From an uncultured Eubacteriales bacterium (GTDB lineage Bacteria > Bacillota > Clostridia > Oscillospirales > Acutalibacteraceae), in assembly GCA_934446475.1 (NCBI GenBank), contig CAKSEH010000003.1, positions 91,343-155,342 on the forward strand: a stretch of DNA of 64,000 nt. Direction: 5' to 3'. The position numbers and the translations under genes were made by a program. The notes below the pieces were generated by a model that saw only the letters and a program-made list of their open reading frames with translations, had not been told where the DNA came from and ran no database searches. This document shows positions 1 through 8,878 of this stretch, piece after piece. Position 1 is the stretch's first letter, and the number at the start of each line of letters is the position of its first letter.

Positions 1-34
1 ACAATACAGACATAAATTAAACTTAAACAAAACG

Positions 35-64
35 GAGCCCGATCATATGATCAGGCTCTTTTTT
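35..64. terminator. Bidirectional hairpin terminator
   Basis: A GAGCC/GGCTC stem encloses the palindrome GATCATATGATC and is followed by a T run on the plus strand. On the minus strand it is followed by a shorter T-rich tract (CGTTTTG). It ends the minus-strand sporulation operon. The stop codon of the small DUF1294 gene lies inside the stem. Confidence 0.75.
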
Positions 65-333
65 AGTATTAAAATCAAAATAACAGACTGAATAACCATT
101 ATAAGCGGTATCCCGAGCATAAAGCGTTTATGATTTGTTTTGTGCCGTATTGTTATCATAGTCATAAACATTAAAGGCGAACCGCCTAAAGCGCAGAGCA
201 AAAACAAATTTCTCTCCCGTATTCTTCCTTTGTGCTTTTTTGCCGCTGTTTTATCGTATAAACATACGAAAAACGAAATTAAATTAACTGCCGCAAAATA
301 GATGATAATTAAATATAAAACAAGCCTGTTCAG
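43..333 (-). CDS. DUF1294 family small membrane protein (non-canonical start)
   Basis: This 96-codon reading frame is not opened by ATG, GTG or TTG. The translation contains a hydrophobic N-terminal segment, the LYDKTAAKKHKGRIRERNLF core, the LGGSP turn, an RHKTNHKRF segment and a second hydrophobic C-terminal segment. That is the layout of DUF1294 membrane proteins (YDK..A.. RI.E, then RHKT). An in-frame TGA lies just upstream of codon AAT, so the frame cannot extend further. The best start is a CTG at 331-333 that follows a GGCGGTGA ribosome-binding-like tract; otherwise the gene is 5'-decayed. It sits 46 bp downstream of sigE on the same strand and ends inside the operon terminator. The function of the family is unknown. 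The family call is good; the start is uncertain. Confidence 0.6.
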   Translation of the reverse strand: MNRLVLYLIIIYFAAVNLISFFVCLYDKTAAKKHKGRIRERNLFLLCALGGSPLMFMTMITIRHKTNHKRFMLGIPLIMVIQSVILILILKKSLII

Positions 334-379
334 TGAATTTCACCGCCGAAATAATTGATTTGTCAATATTATAAGTTAT

Positions 380-1096
380 TTAAACGGCTTTTTCAATCTG
401 TTTTTTAAGTTTAACTATAATTCTTTTTTCAAGTCTTGATATGTAGGACTGCGAGATGCCGAGTGTGTCTGCGACCTGCTTTTGGGTGTATTCGTTATAT
501 CCGCCCATTCCGAAGCGCATTTGCATTATTTGTTTTTCCCTTGCCGGAAGTTTATCTATAAACGAAAGCAACAGGTACTTTTCATCTTCCTGCTCAATGC
601 TGCTGCCGACTTCGTCGCCGTCGCTTCCGAGAACATCTGAAAGCAAAAGCTCATTTCCGTCCCAGTCGGTGTTAAGCGGCTCATCGATGGAAATTTCGTT
701 TTTCCTTGACGCAGTCTTTCTCAGATGCATAAGTATTTCGTTTTCTATGCAGCGTGAGGCATATGTGGCAAGCTTGATGTTTCTGTCGGGACAGAATGTG
801 TTTACGGCTTTGATAAGCCCTATAGTGCCTATTGATATGAGGTCTTCTATATTACTGCCGGAGTTGTCGAATTTTCTTGCAATATAGACAACCAACCTTA
901 AATTATGAACGATAAGCTGTTCTCTCGCTTCTTCGCTCGGATTTGCAAGAAGCGACTGTTCCTCGCTTGCCGACAGCGGCGGCGGCAGGGTTTCAGGTCC
1001 GTTTATGTAATGTATCGGTTTTATGATTCCGAGCTTTTTAAGAAATGAAAAAACAGCCGATGCAATTTTAAGTTTGTATACTCCGAAGAATTTCAA
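380..1096 (-). CDS. sigE: Sporulation RNA polymerase sigma factor SigE (pro-form)
   Basis: Early mother-cell sigma factor of sporulation, made as a membrane-tethered pro-protein and cleaved by SpoIIGA. The 238-residue length matches the family. Residues 1-30 form the hydrophobic pro-sequence ([20 protein letters not shown]), followed by the conserved LPPPLS. Region 2 contains [31 protein letters not shown] and [15 protein letters not shown]. Region 4 ends with the helix-turn-helix [18 protein letters not shown]. The start is TTG, preceded by GGTG and only 1 nt after the spoIIGA stop, so the two are translationally coupled. The sigG gene that commonly follows is absent; a DUF1294 gene follows instead. 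Confidence 0.96.
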   Translation of the reverse strand: MKFFGVYKLKIASAVFSFLKKLGIIKPIHYINGPETLPPPLSASEEQSLLANPSEEAREQLIVHNLRLVVYIARKFDNSGSNIEDLISIGTIGLIKAVNTFCPDRNIKLATYASRCIENEILMHLRKTASRKNEISIDEPLNTDWDGNELLLSDVLGSDGDEVGSSIEQEDEKYLLLSFIDKLPAREKQIMQMRFGMGGYNEYTQKQVADTLGISQSYISRLEKRIIVKLKKQIEKAV

Positions 1097-1097
1097 T

Positions 1098-1907
1098 TTA
1101 TAACACCGCTTCCGGATTTATTATTGCATTGTATTCGCCGTCTATCGGTTGCTTTGAGACGGCAAGTATGGGAGAAATGAGTTCTTTTTTGTTGTTTTCT
1201 GCGATTATAACAGCTCTGTCGCACCTGTAAGCCTCAAGGAGAACAGTTCCCGAAACTGTTGAACAGGGGACGGTCCGAAACCTTGAAGGTTCGTTTTTTA
1301 TGTCAAGACTTTCGATGTGCTTTCCTTCGGTTATGATTATTTGGGATGAGCCGAAAATATCGGTAAGCGAATTACCGCTGTCTATCATAGCGTGAAGATT
1401 TATGCTTTTTGTGCCGTAAAATACGGTTATTTCACAGCTCTTGCTTACCAAGGCGTTTTTGTGAAGCAGTTTTGAGAGGATGAGCGCAGCTATGTAACCT
1501 AAAGTGCACAGTATAACCAGCAGCACGGCGGATATATCAAAATAGACCACCGAATTGTATATGAACATCCCGTTCGGTTTAAATATGTACCATATTGCCG
1601 CCATAGCGCCTGCAAATGCAAATGATACCGCAAAGAAAACGGCACACAACCTTAAAAACAGTTTTTTGTTTTTAAACCCGAACACGGAAAAAACAACGGC
1701 TGCGCAAATAATGAGTCTTTCTGTGACATCGAAAAAAACCGAGATTTCCGGCAGGAATATAAGGAGCGAAGATACTCCGCCGAGTGCCGCCCCGATAAGC
1801 AATCGACGCCTTTTTACGGACTGTCTGCAAAATATCGCCGTAAGTTTTATAAGAAAATAGTCGATTATCATATTAACGCATATTAAAATATCGGCATAAA
1901 CTTTCAT
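1098..1907 (-). CDS. spoIIGA: Sigma-E processing peptidase SpoIIGA
   Basis: Membrane-embedded aspartic protease that removes the pro-sequence of SigE at the sporulation septum. The first ~145 residues contain about five hydrophobic segments, followed by a soluble domain with the catalytic MIDSGNSL motif near residue 175. That combination and the position directly before sigE identify it. The length (269 residues) is slightly below the Bacillus protein (about 309). The ATG is preceded by GCGGTGAA. Upstream is a candidate Spo0A-type promoter. Confidence 0.93.
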   Translation of the reverse strand: MKVYADILICVNMIIDYFLIKLTAIFCRQSVKRRRLLIGAALGGVSSLLIFLPEISVFFDVTERLIICAAVVFSVFGFKNKKLFLRLCAVFFAVSFAFAGAMAAIWYIFKPNGMFIYNSVVYFDISAVLLVILCTLGYIAALILSKLLHKNALVSKSCEITVFYGTKSINLHAMIDSGNSLTDIFGSSQIIITEGKHIESLDIKNEPSRFRTVPCSTVSGTVLLEAYRCDRAVIIAENNKKELISPILAVSKQPIDGEYNAIINPEAVL

Positions 1908-1937
1908 TTTTTCACCGCTTTAAGAGCCTTTGATATG

Positions 1938-1971
1938 ATTATACCTCTGTTATCTTTAAAATGCTGTCGTT
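1938..1971 (-). promoter_or_regulatory. Candidate Spo0A-controlled spoIIG promoter
   Basis: On the minus strand a TATAAT -10 (1938-1943) has no good -35 at 17 bp. About 22 bp upstream lies a sequence one base from the Spo0A box (TGTCGTT at 1965-1971 on the plus strand; consensus TGTCGAA). Spo0A-activated spoIIG promoters characteristically have this unusual 22-bp geometry. The assignment is inferred. Confidence 0.35.
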
Positions 1972-2026
1972 TCGGCGGCGGATTTTTTGTAAAATTTAAG
2001 GGAGTTATGATATTTTATTATTTCCC

Positions 2027-2055
2027 TTGAATAAGGGACATTTATGTGTTAAAAT
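2027..2055 (+). promoter_or_regulatory. Sigma-A promoter for pth-mfd
   Basis: TTGAAT (2027-2032), 17-bp spacer, TAAAAT (2050-2055). It lies 24 bp upstream of the pth start codon, whose ribosome binding site is AAGGGTGA. Confidence 0.7.
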
Positions 2056-2078
2056 ATTGCGGTAAAAGGGTGATATGA

Positions 2079-2672
2079 ATGCTTTTCAAATCTGCAAAAT
2101 CGGTTTTTGATTATCTGATAGTGGGTCTTGGCAATCCGGGTATCGAATATGAGAAAACAAGGCATAACGCCGGATTTATGGCAATAGATAAACTCAGCGA
2201 TAAGTGCGGCTGTAAAATAGACAGGGCAAAATTCGAGTCGCTTTATGCGGATACGGTAATATCCGGAAAAAGAGTAATGCTTTTAAAACCGCAGACGTAT
2301 ATGAACAACTCCGGAAGGGCTGTTTCGGCGGTAAGTTCATTTTATAAAATTCCTTATGATAAAATTATAGTTTTGTTTGATGATATTTCGCTTGATGTGG
2401 GAAATATCAGGATAAGGCGCAAAGGCAGCGCAGGCGGTCATAACGGAATTAAGGATATTATCGAGCTGCTCGGAACCGAGGATATTATGCGAATTAAGAT
2501 AGGCGTCGGTCAAAAACCGAACAAGGATTATAACCTTGCCGACTGGGTGCTTTCAAAGCTTCCTGCAAATTTGGCGGAGGATTTTGACAAGGCCCTTGAT
2601 AATGCGGCGAAGGCGACTGAGAGTATAGTTAAAAACGGAATAGATAAAGCTATGAATGCTTACAGCAAATGA
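2079..2672 (+). CDS. pth: Peptidyl-tRNA hydrolase
   Basis: Cytoplasmic hydrolase that frees tRNA from peptidyl-tRNA dropped by stalled ribosomes. The 197-residue protein shows the family hallmarks: IVGLGNPGIEYEKTRHNAGF, containing the catalytic His, then LLKPQTYMNNSG, LFDDISLDVGNIRIRRKGSAGGHNG and the DYVL-like YNLADWVLSK. The start is chosen by the AAGGGTGA ribosome binding site 6 nt upstream. It is followed 6 bp later by mfd, the common pth-mfd order of Firmicutes. Confidence 0.97.
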   Translation: MLFKSAKSVFDYLIVGLGNPGIEYEKTRHNAGFMAIDKLSDKCGCKIDRAKFESLYADTVISGKRVMLLKPQTYMNNSGRAVSAVSSFYKIPYDKIIVLFDDISLDVGNIRIRRKGSAGGHNGIKDIIELLGTEDIMRIKIGVGQKPNKDYNLADWVLSKLPANLAEDFDKALDNAAKATESIVKNGIDKAMNAYSK

Positions 2673-2678
2673 TTTTGT

Positions 2679-5600
2679 ATGAAATTTGTAAATGATATTT
2701 TAAAAAGGGATTCGGAGTATCAAAAGCTGCTGGAGAATGTTTCAAACGGTGAATTGCCCGTTTGTGTGACGGGACTTTCTTCCGTTCATAAGGCTATGTT
2801 TGCTTCATCGCTTTGCAGACATACTTCGAAAAAACTCGTTTTGATAACGCCCGATGAAGCTTCCGCTTCGCTCCTTTCGGGAGACATAAGGTCATTCGGT
2901 CTTAAAACGGCGGTTCTGCCGTCAAGGGATTATAACTTTCTGAGAATATCGGGAGCATCAAAGGAATATGAGCATAAAAGAACACAGACTCTGTCGGGAA
3001 TTCTCGGCGGAGCTTTTGACGTGCTTATTCTTTCGGTCGACAGTGCGCTTCTGTATACCGTTCCGCCGGAAATTCTAAAGGAAAACACCGTTTCGCTTTC
3101 CGTTTCGGACGAGCTTGATTTGGAGGAATTCTCAAAGGTACTTGTCAGAGCAGGATATGTCAGAAGTGAACTTACAGAGGGCGCAGGACAATTTTCCGTT
3201 CGTGGCGGAATAATGGATATTTATCCGACGAACAGGCAAAATCCCGTGAGAATCGAACTTTGGGGAGACGAGATAGACACTGTTTGTGAGTTCGACTCGA
3301 TGACCCAGCGCCGAACCGAAACTCTTTCAGGCGTTCGGATTGCTCCGGCAACGGAACTGCCTTTTGACAGTGAAAAACTTTGTGTAAAACTTGAAGATTA
3401 TCTTAAAAAAGAGAAAACTTTGAGTGAAAGTCAGTCGGAGCGGATAAGAACCGATATCGAGCGCATTAAGGGCGGTGCGGTTATATCGGCAGACCCGTAT
3501 ATACCGTTTATTTATGAAACTCCGGTGACGGTTTTTGACTATACACGGGATTTTCTTACCGTGATTTGTGATTCGGGCAATATTGCGGACAGACTCAAAA
3601 GCATTGAAACACAGAATTCGGAAGATATAAGCAGTCTGCTCGAAAACGGGTATTTAAGCAAAAAAAATTCAAAGTTTACTCTTGACAGACACGAATTTTC
3701 GTTTCTTACATCAAAGTGCGTTTATTTCGAAAACTTTCCGAGAACGGCGTACGGTATGCCCCTTAAAGGTTATTATAATTTTAATTTAAAAAGACTGTCC
3801 CCGTTCAGCGGAGATATTGACGGTCTTTGCGAGGACCTTTCTCATATCCGCCATATCAGAGGGACTGCTGTCGTTCTTGCAGGTGAAGAAAAGGCTGCGG
3901 GCGTTTTGTGTTCCGAGCTTTGCGAAAAGGGAATTCCGGCAACCTCTTTGAAGGAAGACAGTCCGCTGCCCGAAAGCGGTATATATGTTATGACGGGCGG
4001 GCTTTCGGCAGGAATTGAAATACCGTCTCTTAAGTTTCTCCTTGTAAGCCACAGATATCTTGCTCCCGAAACAAAACGCAAACGCCGAAAAATAAAGGGC
4101 GCAAGAGAAATAGGATCTCTTGATGAGCTTAAAAGGGGAGACTATGTCGTTCACGCAAGCCACGGAATAGGTATTTTTGACGGTATAAACCGAATAACCA
4201 ACGGCTCGGTTACTAAGGATTATATAAAAATAAAGTATGCCGGCAGTGATGTTCTTTATGTTCCGGTAACTCAGCTTGACCTTGTTTCGAAATATATAGG
4301 TGCCGCAACATCCGAGGGGTCTGTAAAACTTAACAAGCTCGGCAGTGACAGCTGGCAGAAAACACGCTCGAGAGTAAAAGCGGCGGTTAAGAATATGGCT
4401 AAGCAGTTAACTGAGCTGTATGCAAAGAGAATGTCTGTCAAAGGGTACGCTTTCTCTCCCGACACCGACCTTCAAAATGACTTTGAACGCCGCTTTGAGT
4501 ATGAGGAAACAGAAGATCAGTTAAGATGTATAAATGAGATAAAAAGCGATATGGAACGGGCGGTTCCTATGGACAGGCTGCTTTGCGGCGATGTCGGTTT
4601 CGGTAAAACCGAGGTTGCGCTAAGGGCGGCATTTAAGTGCGTAAGCGAGGGAAAACAGTGCGCCTTTCTCGTTCCTACGACAATTCTCGCAATGCAGCAC
4701 TTTGCTACCGTAACGAGAAGATTCGGCAATATGCCGGTAACCGTCAAGCTCCTTAACCGATTTGTTTCCAAGAAAGAGCAGGATAAAACCGTTTCCGGCC
4801 TTAAAAGCGGCAGGGTGGATATGGTTATAGGCACTCACCGTATGATATCTTCGGATGTAAAATTCAAAAACTTAGGTCTTGTAATAATAGATGAAGAGCA
4901 ACGCTTCGGCGTGGCTCAAAAGGAAAGGCTTAAAGAGCTTTATCCGTATGTTGATATACTCACCCTTTCCGCAACCCCTATACCGAGGACCCTTAATATG
5001 GCTATGTCCGGGCTCAGAGATATGTCTACCATAGACGAGGCTCCGGGCGACCGTTATCCCGTTCAGACCTATGTTTTGGAGCAAAATAACGGTGTGCTTG
5101 CGGATGCTGTCAATAAAGAGCTCAGGCGTGGGGGACAGGTTTATTACCTGCACAACAGGGTTGAAACTATAGTGTCCTGCGCAGCAAAGCTTAAAAATCT
5201 TATCCCACAGGCGAGAATAGGCATAGCCCACGGAAAAATGAGCGAAGAAGAGCTTTCCGAGGTATGGAGCAGACTTATAGACGGAGATATAGACATTCTT
5301 GTTTGCACCACAATTATAGAAACCGGCGTTGATGTGCCAAATGTGAATACCCTGATAATAGAAAACGCAGACAGGATGGGGCTGGCGCAGCTTCATCAGC
5401 TGAGGGGACGGGTGGGCCGTTCTTCAAGGCGGGCATACGCATATTTTTGTTTTAACAAAGATAAATCGCTTACCGAGATCGCTTATAAAAGACTTGAGGC
5501 GATAAGGCAGTTTACCGAATTCGGCTCAGGATTTAAAATAGCCCTTCGTGACCTTGAAATAAGGGGAGCAGGAAGTATTCTCGGCGGTGAACAGCACGGC

Positions 5601-6110
5601 AATATGGAAGCGGTAGGGTACGATATGTATTTAAAACTGCTTTCCGATGCGGTAAATGAAGAAAACGGAATAGATTCTCATAACGAACAAAGCTGCACGG
5701 TGGATCTTAATATCTCCGCTCATATTCCTGAAAGCTATATTGAATCTCTTCCGGCAAGACTCGGTATATATAAGCGAATAGCCGGTATCGAAAATGATGA
5801 TGACGCCGCCGATGTTACCGACGAACTTTGTGACCGTTTCGGTGAGCCGCCCGAGGCGGTTATGGGACTTATAAATATTGCTCTCATAAGAAATAAGGCG
5901 GCTATGGCGGGAATAACCGAAATAACCGAAAATGCATCGGGCGCTGTTTTAAAGACCGATAAGTTAAGGCGGGAGGTCGGCAAAAAGCTTTCCGATGAAT
6001 TTAAAGACGCCTTTACGGTTTCCTCTTTCGGGCAGCCGGCATATATAATAAAACTTAAAAAAGGCGAAAGAGCAGCGTCTCTTATAAAGCGTTTGTCAAA
6101 AGTGCTGTAA
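2679..6110 (+). CDS. mfd: Transcription-repair coupling factor Mfd
   Basis: ATP-driven DNA translocase that removes RNA polymerase stalled at DNA lesions and recruits UvrA. The length (1143 residues) is typical. The N-terminal UvrB-like region contains GQFSVRGGIMDIYP. The RNA polymerase interaction (CarD-like) domain starts near residue 485 with GDYVVHASHGIGIF. The helicase core has Walker A GDVGFGKTEVA near 636, DEEQRFGV near 737 and LHQLRGRVGRS near 905. The C-terminal TRCF domain closes the protein. It has a weak ribosome binding site and is probably coupled to pth. Confidence 0.98.
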   Translation: MKFVNDILKRDSEYQKLLENVSNGELPVCVTGLSSVHKAMFASSLCRHTSKKLVLITPDEASASLLSGDIRSFGLKTAVLPSRDYNFLRISGASKEYEHKRTQTLSGILGGAFDVLILSVDSALLYTVPPEILKENTVSLSVSDELDLEEFSKVLVRAGYVRSELTEGAGQFSVRGGIMDIYPTNRQNPVRIELWGDEIDTVCEFDSMTQRRTETLSGVRIAPATELPFDSEKLCVKLEDYLKKEKTLSESQSERIRTDIERIKGGAVISADPYIPFIYETPVTVFDYTRDFLTVICDSGNIADRLKSIETQNSEDISSLLENGYLSKKNSKFTLDRHEFSFLTSKCVYFENFPRTAYGMPLKGYYNFNLKRLSPFSGDIDGLCEDLSHIRHIRGTAVVLAGEEKAAGVLCSELCEKGIPATSLKEDSPLPESGIYVMTGGLSAGIEIPSLKFLLVSHRYLAPETKRKRRKIKGAREIGSLDELKRGDYVVHASHGIGIFDGINRITNGSVTKDYIKIKYAGSDVLYVPVTQLDLVSKYIGAATSEGSVKLNKLGSDSWQKTRSRVKAAVKNMAKQLTELYAKRMSVKGYAFSPDTDLQNDFERRFEYEETEDQLRCINEIKSDMERAVPMDRLLCGDVGFGKTEVALRAAFKCVSEGKQCAFLVPTTILAMQHFATVTRRFGNMPVTVKLLNRFVSKKEQDKTVSGLKSGRVDMVIGTHRMISSDVKFKNLGLVIIDEEQRFGVAQKERLKELYPYVDILTLSATPIPRTLNMAMSGLRDMSTIDEAPGDRYPVQTYVLEQNNGVLADAVNKELRRGGQVYYLHNRVETIVSCAAKLKNLIPQARIGIAHGKMSEEELSEVWSRLIDGDIDILVCTTIIETGVDVPNVNTLIIENADRMGLAQLHQLRGRVGRSSRRAYAYFCFNKDKSLTEIAYKRLEAIRQFTEFGSGFKIALRDLEIRGAGSILGGEQHGNMEAVGYDMYLKLLSDAVNEENGIDSHNEQSCTVDLNISAHIPESYIESLPARLGIYKRIAGIENDDDAADVTDELCDRFGEPPEAVMGLINIALIRNKAAMAGITEITENASGAVLKTDKLRREVGKKLSDEFKDAFTVSSFGQPAYIIKLKKGERAASLIKRLSKVL

Positions 6111-6117
6111 TTTTTTG

Positions 6118-6146
6118 TAGACATTTTTGAAATTATGGTATATAAT
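6118..6146 (+). promoter_or_regulatory. Sigma-A promoter for the PrsA-like lipoprotein
   Basis: TAGACA (6118-6123), 17-bp spacer, perfect TATAAT (6141-6146). A GGAGG ribosome binding site at 6172-6176 follows and fixes the start of the next gene at 6184. Confidence 0.65.
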
Positions 6147-6183
6147 TAAAACAATATATAACTCTCGCTACGGAGGAATTAAA

Positions 6184-7269
6184 ATGAAGGTTTTAAAAAA
6201 AATCATAGCCGCTGTTTGTGTGTCGGCATTGTTGCTTACCTTTGCGGGTTGTCACAAGAAGGATGAAACGGCAGTAACAGTCGGAGACGTTAAGTTTACT
6301 TCCGCTTACTATATGTGCGCCCTTATTCAGGCTGACGGTACGGCAAAACAGAAGATAAAAGATATGGCTGCCGAGGACAGCTCTATAGACACATCTAAGG
6401 ATGACTATTATTATTCTCAGAAGATAGACGGTAAGGATTACCAGACCTGGGTTAAAGATGAGGCCATTTCCTCTCTTAAAGAAATAGCGGCATATAAAAT
6501 AAAGTGTAAAGAAGCAAATCTTGAAATATCGGAAGCGGATGAATCGGGAATACAGCAGTATGTCGATTATTACTGGAATAATTACGGTTATGCCGATATT
6601 TACGAGCCGAACGGCGTCAGCTATTCGACCTATAAGCAGTATTACAGAGATACTTATTATTCTCAGAGATATTTTGAGTATCTTTACGGCAGCGAGGGCA
6701 CAAAAGCTGTGTCCGAAGATGAAGTAAAGAATTATCTTTACACAAATTATGCTATAGCCGATATTCTTGCTGTCAGCCTTTCAAATCTTGAGGACGATGC
6801 AAAAGCTGAGAAGAAACAGACTGTTCAGGGATATGCCGATTCAATTAAAAACGGCAGTATGACATTTGAGCAGGCATATGTTGCCGAAAATCCTTCCTCT
6901 GCAAACAGTGAAACCTCATCCGATGAAAACGGACCTAAGGACAGCAGAGCGACCCTTGTAGGCAATGATAAAACCTCCTCTTCTTATCAGACCGAGCATT
7001 TTGATACCATAAAAGCAATGGCAACAAATGAAGTTAAGGTTATAGAGGAAAGCGACGGCACAGGTATTTTACTTGTTGTTAAGAAAGAAATTTCAGAGGA
7101 CCCGTATTATCTTGAAAATATGGATATGTCGGTCCGTCACGATATGAAAGATGATGAGTTCGAAAAGGAGACAGATTCTATAGTTAAGTCCCTTAAGACG
7201 ACCGTCAGCGATTATGCTGTAAACAGATTTAAGGTAAAGAAGATAAAATATCCCGAGACTACTGCTTGA
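6184..7269 (+). CDS. PrsA/SurA-like lipoprotein
   Basis: Probable extracytoplasmic folding factor or chaperone-like lipoprotein; 361 residues. The start at 6184 is set by CGGAGGAATT; an upstream ATG has no ribosome binding site. The N-terminus is a lipoprotein signal with lipobox LTFAGC. The next ~180 residues are helical and very tyrosine-rich, resembling the SurA/PrsA N-terminal chaperone domain. The region near 190-330, where a parvulin domain would lie, lacks clear parvulin signatures, so isomerase activity is doubtful. PrsA-like genes often follow mfd in Firmicutes, which supports the call. A strong hairpin terminator follows. Confidence 0.65.
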   Translation: MKVLKKIIAAVCVSALLLTFAGCHKKDETAVTVGDVKFTSAYYMCALIQADGTAKQKIKDMAAEDSSIDTSKDDYYYSQKIDGKDYQTWVKDEAISSLKEIAAYKIKCKEANLEISEADESGIQQYVDYYWNNYGYADIYEPNGVSYSTYKQYYRDTYYSQRYFEYLYGSEGTKAVSEDEVKNYLYTNYAIADILAVSLSNLEDDAKAEKKQTVQGYADSIKNGSMTFEQAYVAENPSSANSETSSDENGPKDSRATLVGNDKTSSSYQTEHFDTIKAMATNEVKVIEESDGTGILLVVKKEISEDPYYLENMDMSVRHDMKDDEFEKETDSIVKSLKTTVSDYAVNRFKVKKIKYPETTA

Positions 7270-7315
7270 TTTGTCTGAACGGATATGCCGTAAAAAAACA
7301 ACTTTATTTACTTTG

Positions 7316-7341
7316 AAAAACCGCTTAATTAAGCGGTTTTT
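7316..7341. terminator. Hairpin terminator after the PrsA-like gene
   Basis: A perfect palindrome (ACCGCTTAATTAAGCGGT) flanked by A and T runs, able to act in both directions. It lies 46 bp after the lipoprotein gene. Confidence 0.85.
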
Positions 7342-7386
7342 CATTTACAGGATTTTTCTTTGCATCTGTCGGAGGGAAAATAAAAA

Positions 7387-7404
7387 TGCGGCGTTAACGC
7401 CGCA
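7387..7404 (-). terminator. Hairpin terminator for the CapA gene
   Basis: Palindrome TGCGGCGTTAACGCCGCA. On the minus strand it is followed by ATTTTTATTTT, consistent with intrinsic termination of the capA-like transcript. Confidence 0.65.
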
Positions 7405-7432
7405 AAGTCACTTTTAAGTTTATTAACAGACT

Positions 7433-7461
7433 GATGCCGCCCATATTAAACGGGCGGCATC
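7433..7461. terminator. Hairpin between convergent genes
   Basis: GATGCCGCCC pairs with GGGCGGCATC across a 9-nt loop. A T-rich tract follows on the plus strand, so it could stop plus-strand readthrough before it reaches the antisense of the CapA gene. Confidence 0.55.
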
Positions 7462-7474
7462 TTTAGTTTTGTTT

Positions 7475-8797
7475 TTATTTAAATGTAACTTCACAGCCTA
7501 TTTCATTCTGGCATTCGGTAAGACCGTCTTTTACTATGGCTTTTGTGCGTTCATAGGAAGCGGCTGCTTTGCTTTGAACGGATGAATCAAGTCCCAAAGT
7601 TGAGGCAAAGTTTTCATTTTCAAGCGGTATAATGCTGTATTGATATCCCGAACCGCCCTTATATTTATTTACCCAGGTGGGGATACAGTTAAGTCCCGAT
7701 AAAACTACCTTTCCGTCACTGTATTTATCAAGCTTATAGTAAAACAGCATACCATCCTCCGTGTGGCCGGTGGTGCATTCGGGCACCATAATTTCCTTTC
7801 TCTGATTTGATATGGCATTTCCGAGAGAATAAGCGCAAACGGTAGTGTTTTCACTGTCTTCGGAATGAATAAGCTTTATCGGCTGTATAACGTGAGGGTG
7901 ATCGCCTATGATAAGATTTACTCCGATATTTGAGAGCCTCTGGGCAATAGCCTCCTGGTGGCGATTGGGTGTAAGCTGATATTCCTCGCCCCAGTGCATA
8001 TAAAATGTTATAAATTCGGCACCGTCCTCTTTCATTGCGTCAACCGTTTCCTGAGCGGCGGTGTAGAATTCGTCTATTCTGTCATAATTAAAAGAATTTA
8101 TAAGTGCGTTTGCATCGGTCGATATTATTCTTCCGTTTATCGATTTTGAGCCTGCTTCTGATTTGTTCTCATATGTATAGTTTGCAATGCCGATTTTTAT
8201 CCCATTTACATTTCTTACCGCATATGTTTTCGTATCGGTATTGTCTCTCGTTCCTGTGAAAGGTATACCTTTTTCGTTAAGCACGGAAACGGTACGCTTT
8301 AAGCCTGCAAGCCCCGTATCGTAGCAGTGGTTGTTTGATGTCACAAGGAAGTTTATTCCCGCATTTTTTATAACATCTGCAAGACTGTCCGGCGTATTGA
8401 AAGCAGGATATCCCGAATATCTTTTGCCGCTGCCGCCGAATGTGACCTCAAGATTTGCGGTTGCCATATCAGCCTCTTTAAAATACTTTTCCGTATATTT
8501 AAAAAATGCCGAGAAATCATACTGCTTTGTAGATTTATCGTAAGCTCCGTCAAGCTGGGTCGAGTGGACCATAATATCTCCCGTGTTGACTACGGTTGCC
8601 GACGAAACTATATACGGTTCTTTCGGTGAAGAGGTCGAGGAATTTCCGTTGCTGCCGCCTTTTTTACCGAGAGAGACAATCCCTTTTACCGCTAACCCCA
8701 AAAGAGCTATTGCCGCAACTGTAATAAGGCATAAGCAGCATAAAAATATTCTGCGCTTAAGTATTGCCTTTTGCCTTTTTGTGCGCACCTTTGCCAT
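7475..8797 (-). CDS. CapA family protein (membrane-anchored metallophosphatase fold)
   Basis: Related to the poly-gamma-glutamate synthesis protein CapA, whose extracellular domain has a calcineurin-like fold. The 440-residue form starts at the ATG at 8797, preceded by AAAGGATG; a TTG further upstream overlaps that site. Residues ~12-40 form a signal anchor. The extracellular domain shows VNTGDIMVHSTQLDGAYD, TSNNHCYDTG, YMHWGEEYQ and IIGDHPHVIQPIK, the metal-ligand pattern of PF09587. No capB/capC genes are nearby, so polymer synthesis is unlikely to be its job here. It is probably an envelope hydrolase of unknown substrate. Confidence 0.85.
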   Translation of the reverse strand: MAKVRTKRQKAILKRRIFLCCLCLITVAAIALLGLAVKGIVSLGKKGGSNGNSSTSSPKEPYIVSSATVVNTGDIMVHSTQLDGAYDKSTKQYDFSAFFKYTEKYFKEADMATANLEVTFGGSGKRYSGYPAFNTPDSLADVIKNAGINFLVTSNNHCYDTGLAGLKRTVSVLNEKGIPFTGTRDNTDTKTYAVRNVNGIKIGIANYTYENKSEAGSKSINGRIISTDANALINSFNYDRIDEFYTAAQETVDAMKEDGAEFITFYMHWGEEYQLTPNRHQEAIAQRLSNIGVNLIIGDHPHVIQPIKLIHSEDSENTTVCAYSLGNAISNQRKEIMVPECTTGHTEDGMLFYYKLDKYSDGKVVLSGLNCIPTWVNKYKGGSGYQYSIIPLENENFASTLGLDSSVQSKAAASYERTKAIVKDGLTECQNEIGCEVTFK

Positions 8798-8878
8798 TTT
8801 ATAAACATCCTTTCGCTTCAAACAATAAAATACAACTCATATAATAATATAAATTGAAGAAAAAAGCAAGATAAAGAA

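Noticed and set aside
4872..5396. 174-codon minus-strand open frame
   Set aside because: Antisense to the helicase core of mfd; composition follows the mfd codon pattern.
7475..8797. Poly-gamma-glutamate capsule locus
   Set aside because: Only a CapA-family protein is present; capB, capC and capD are absent from the neighbourhood.
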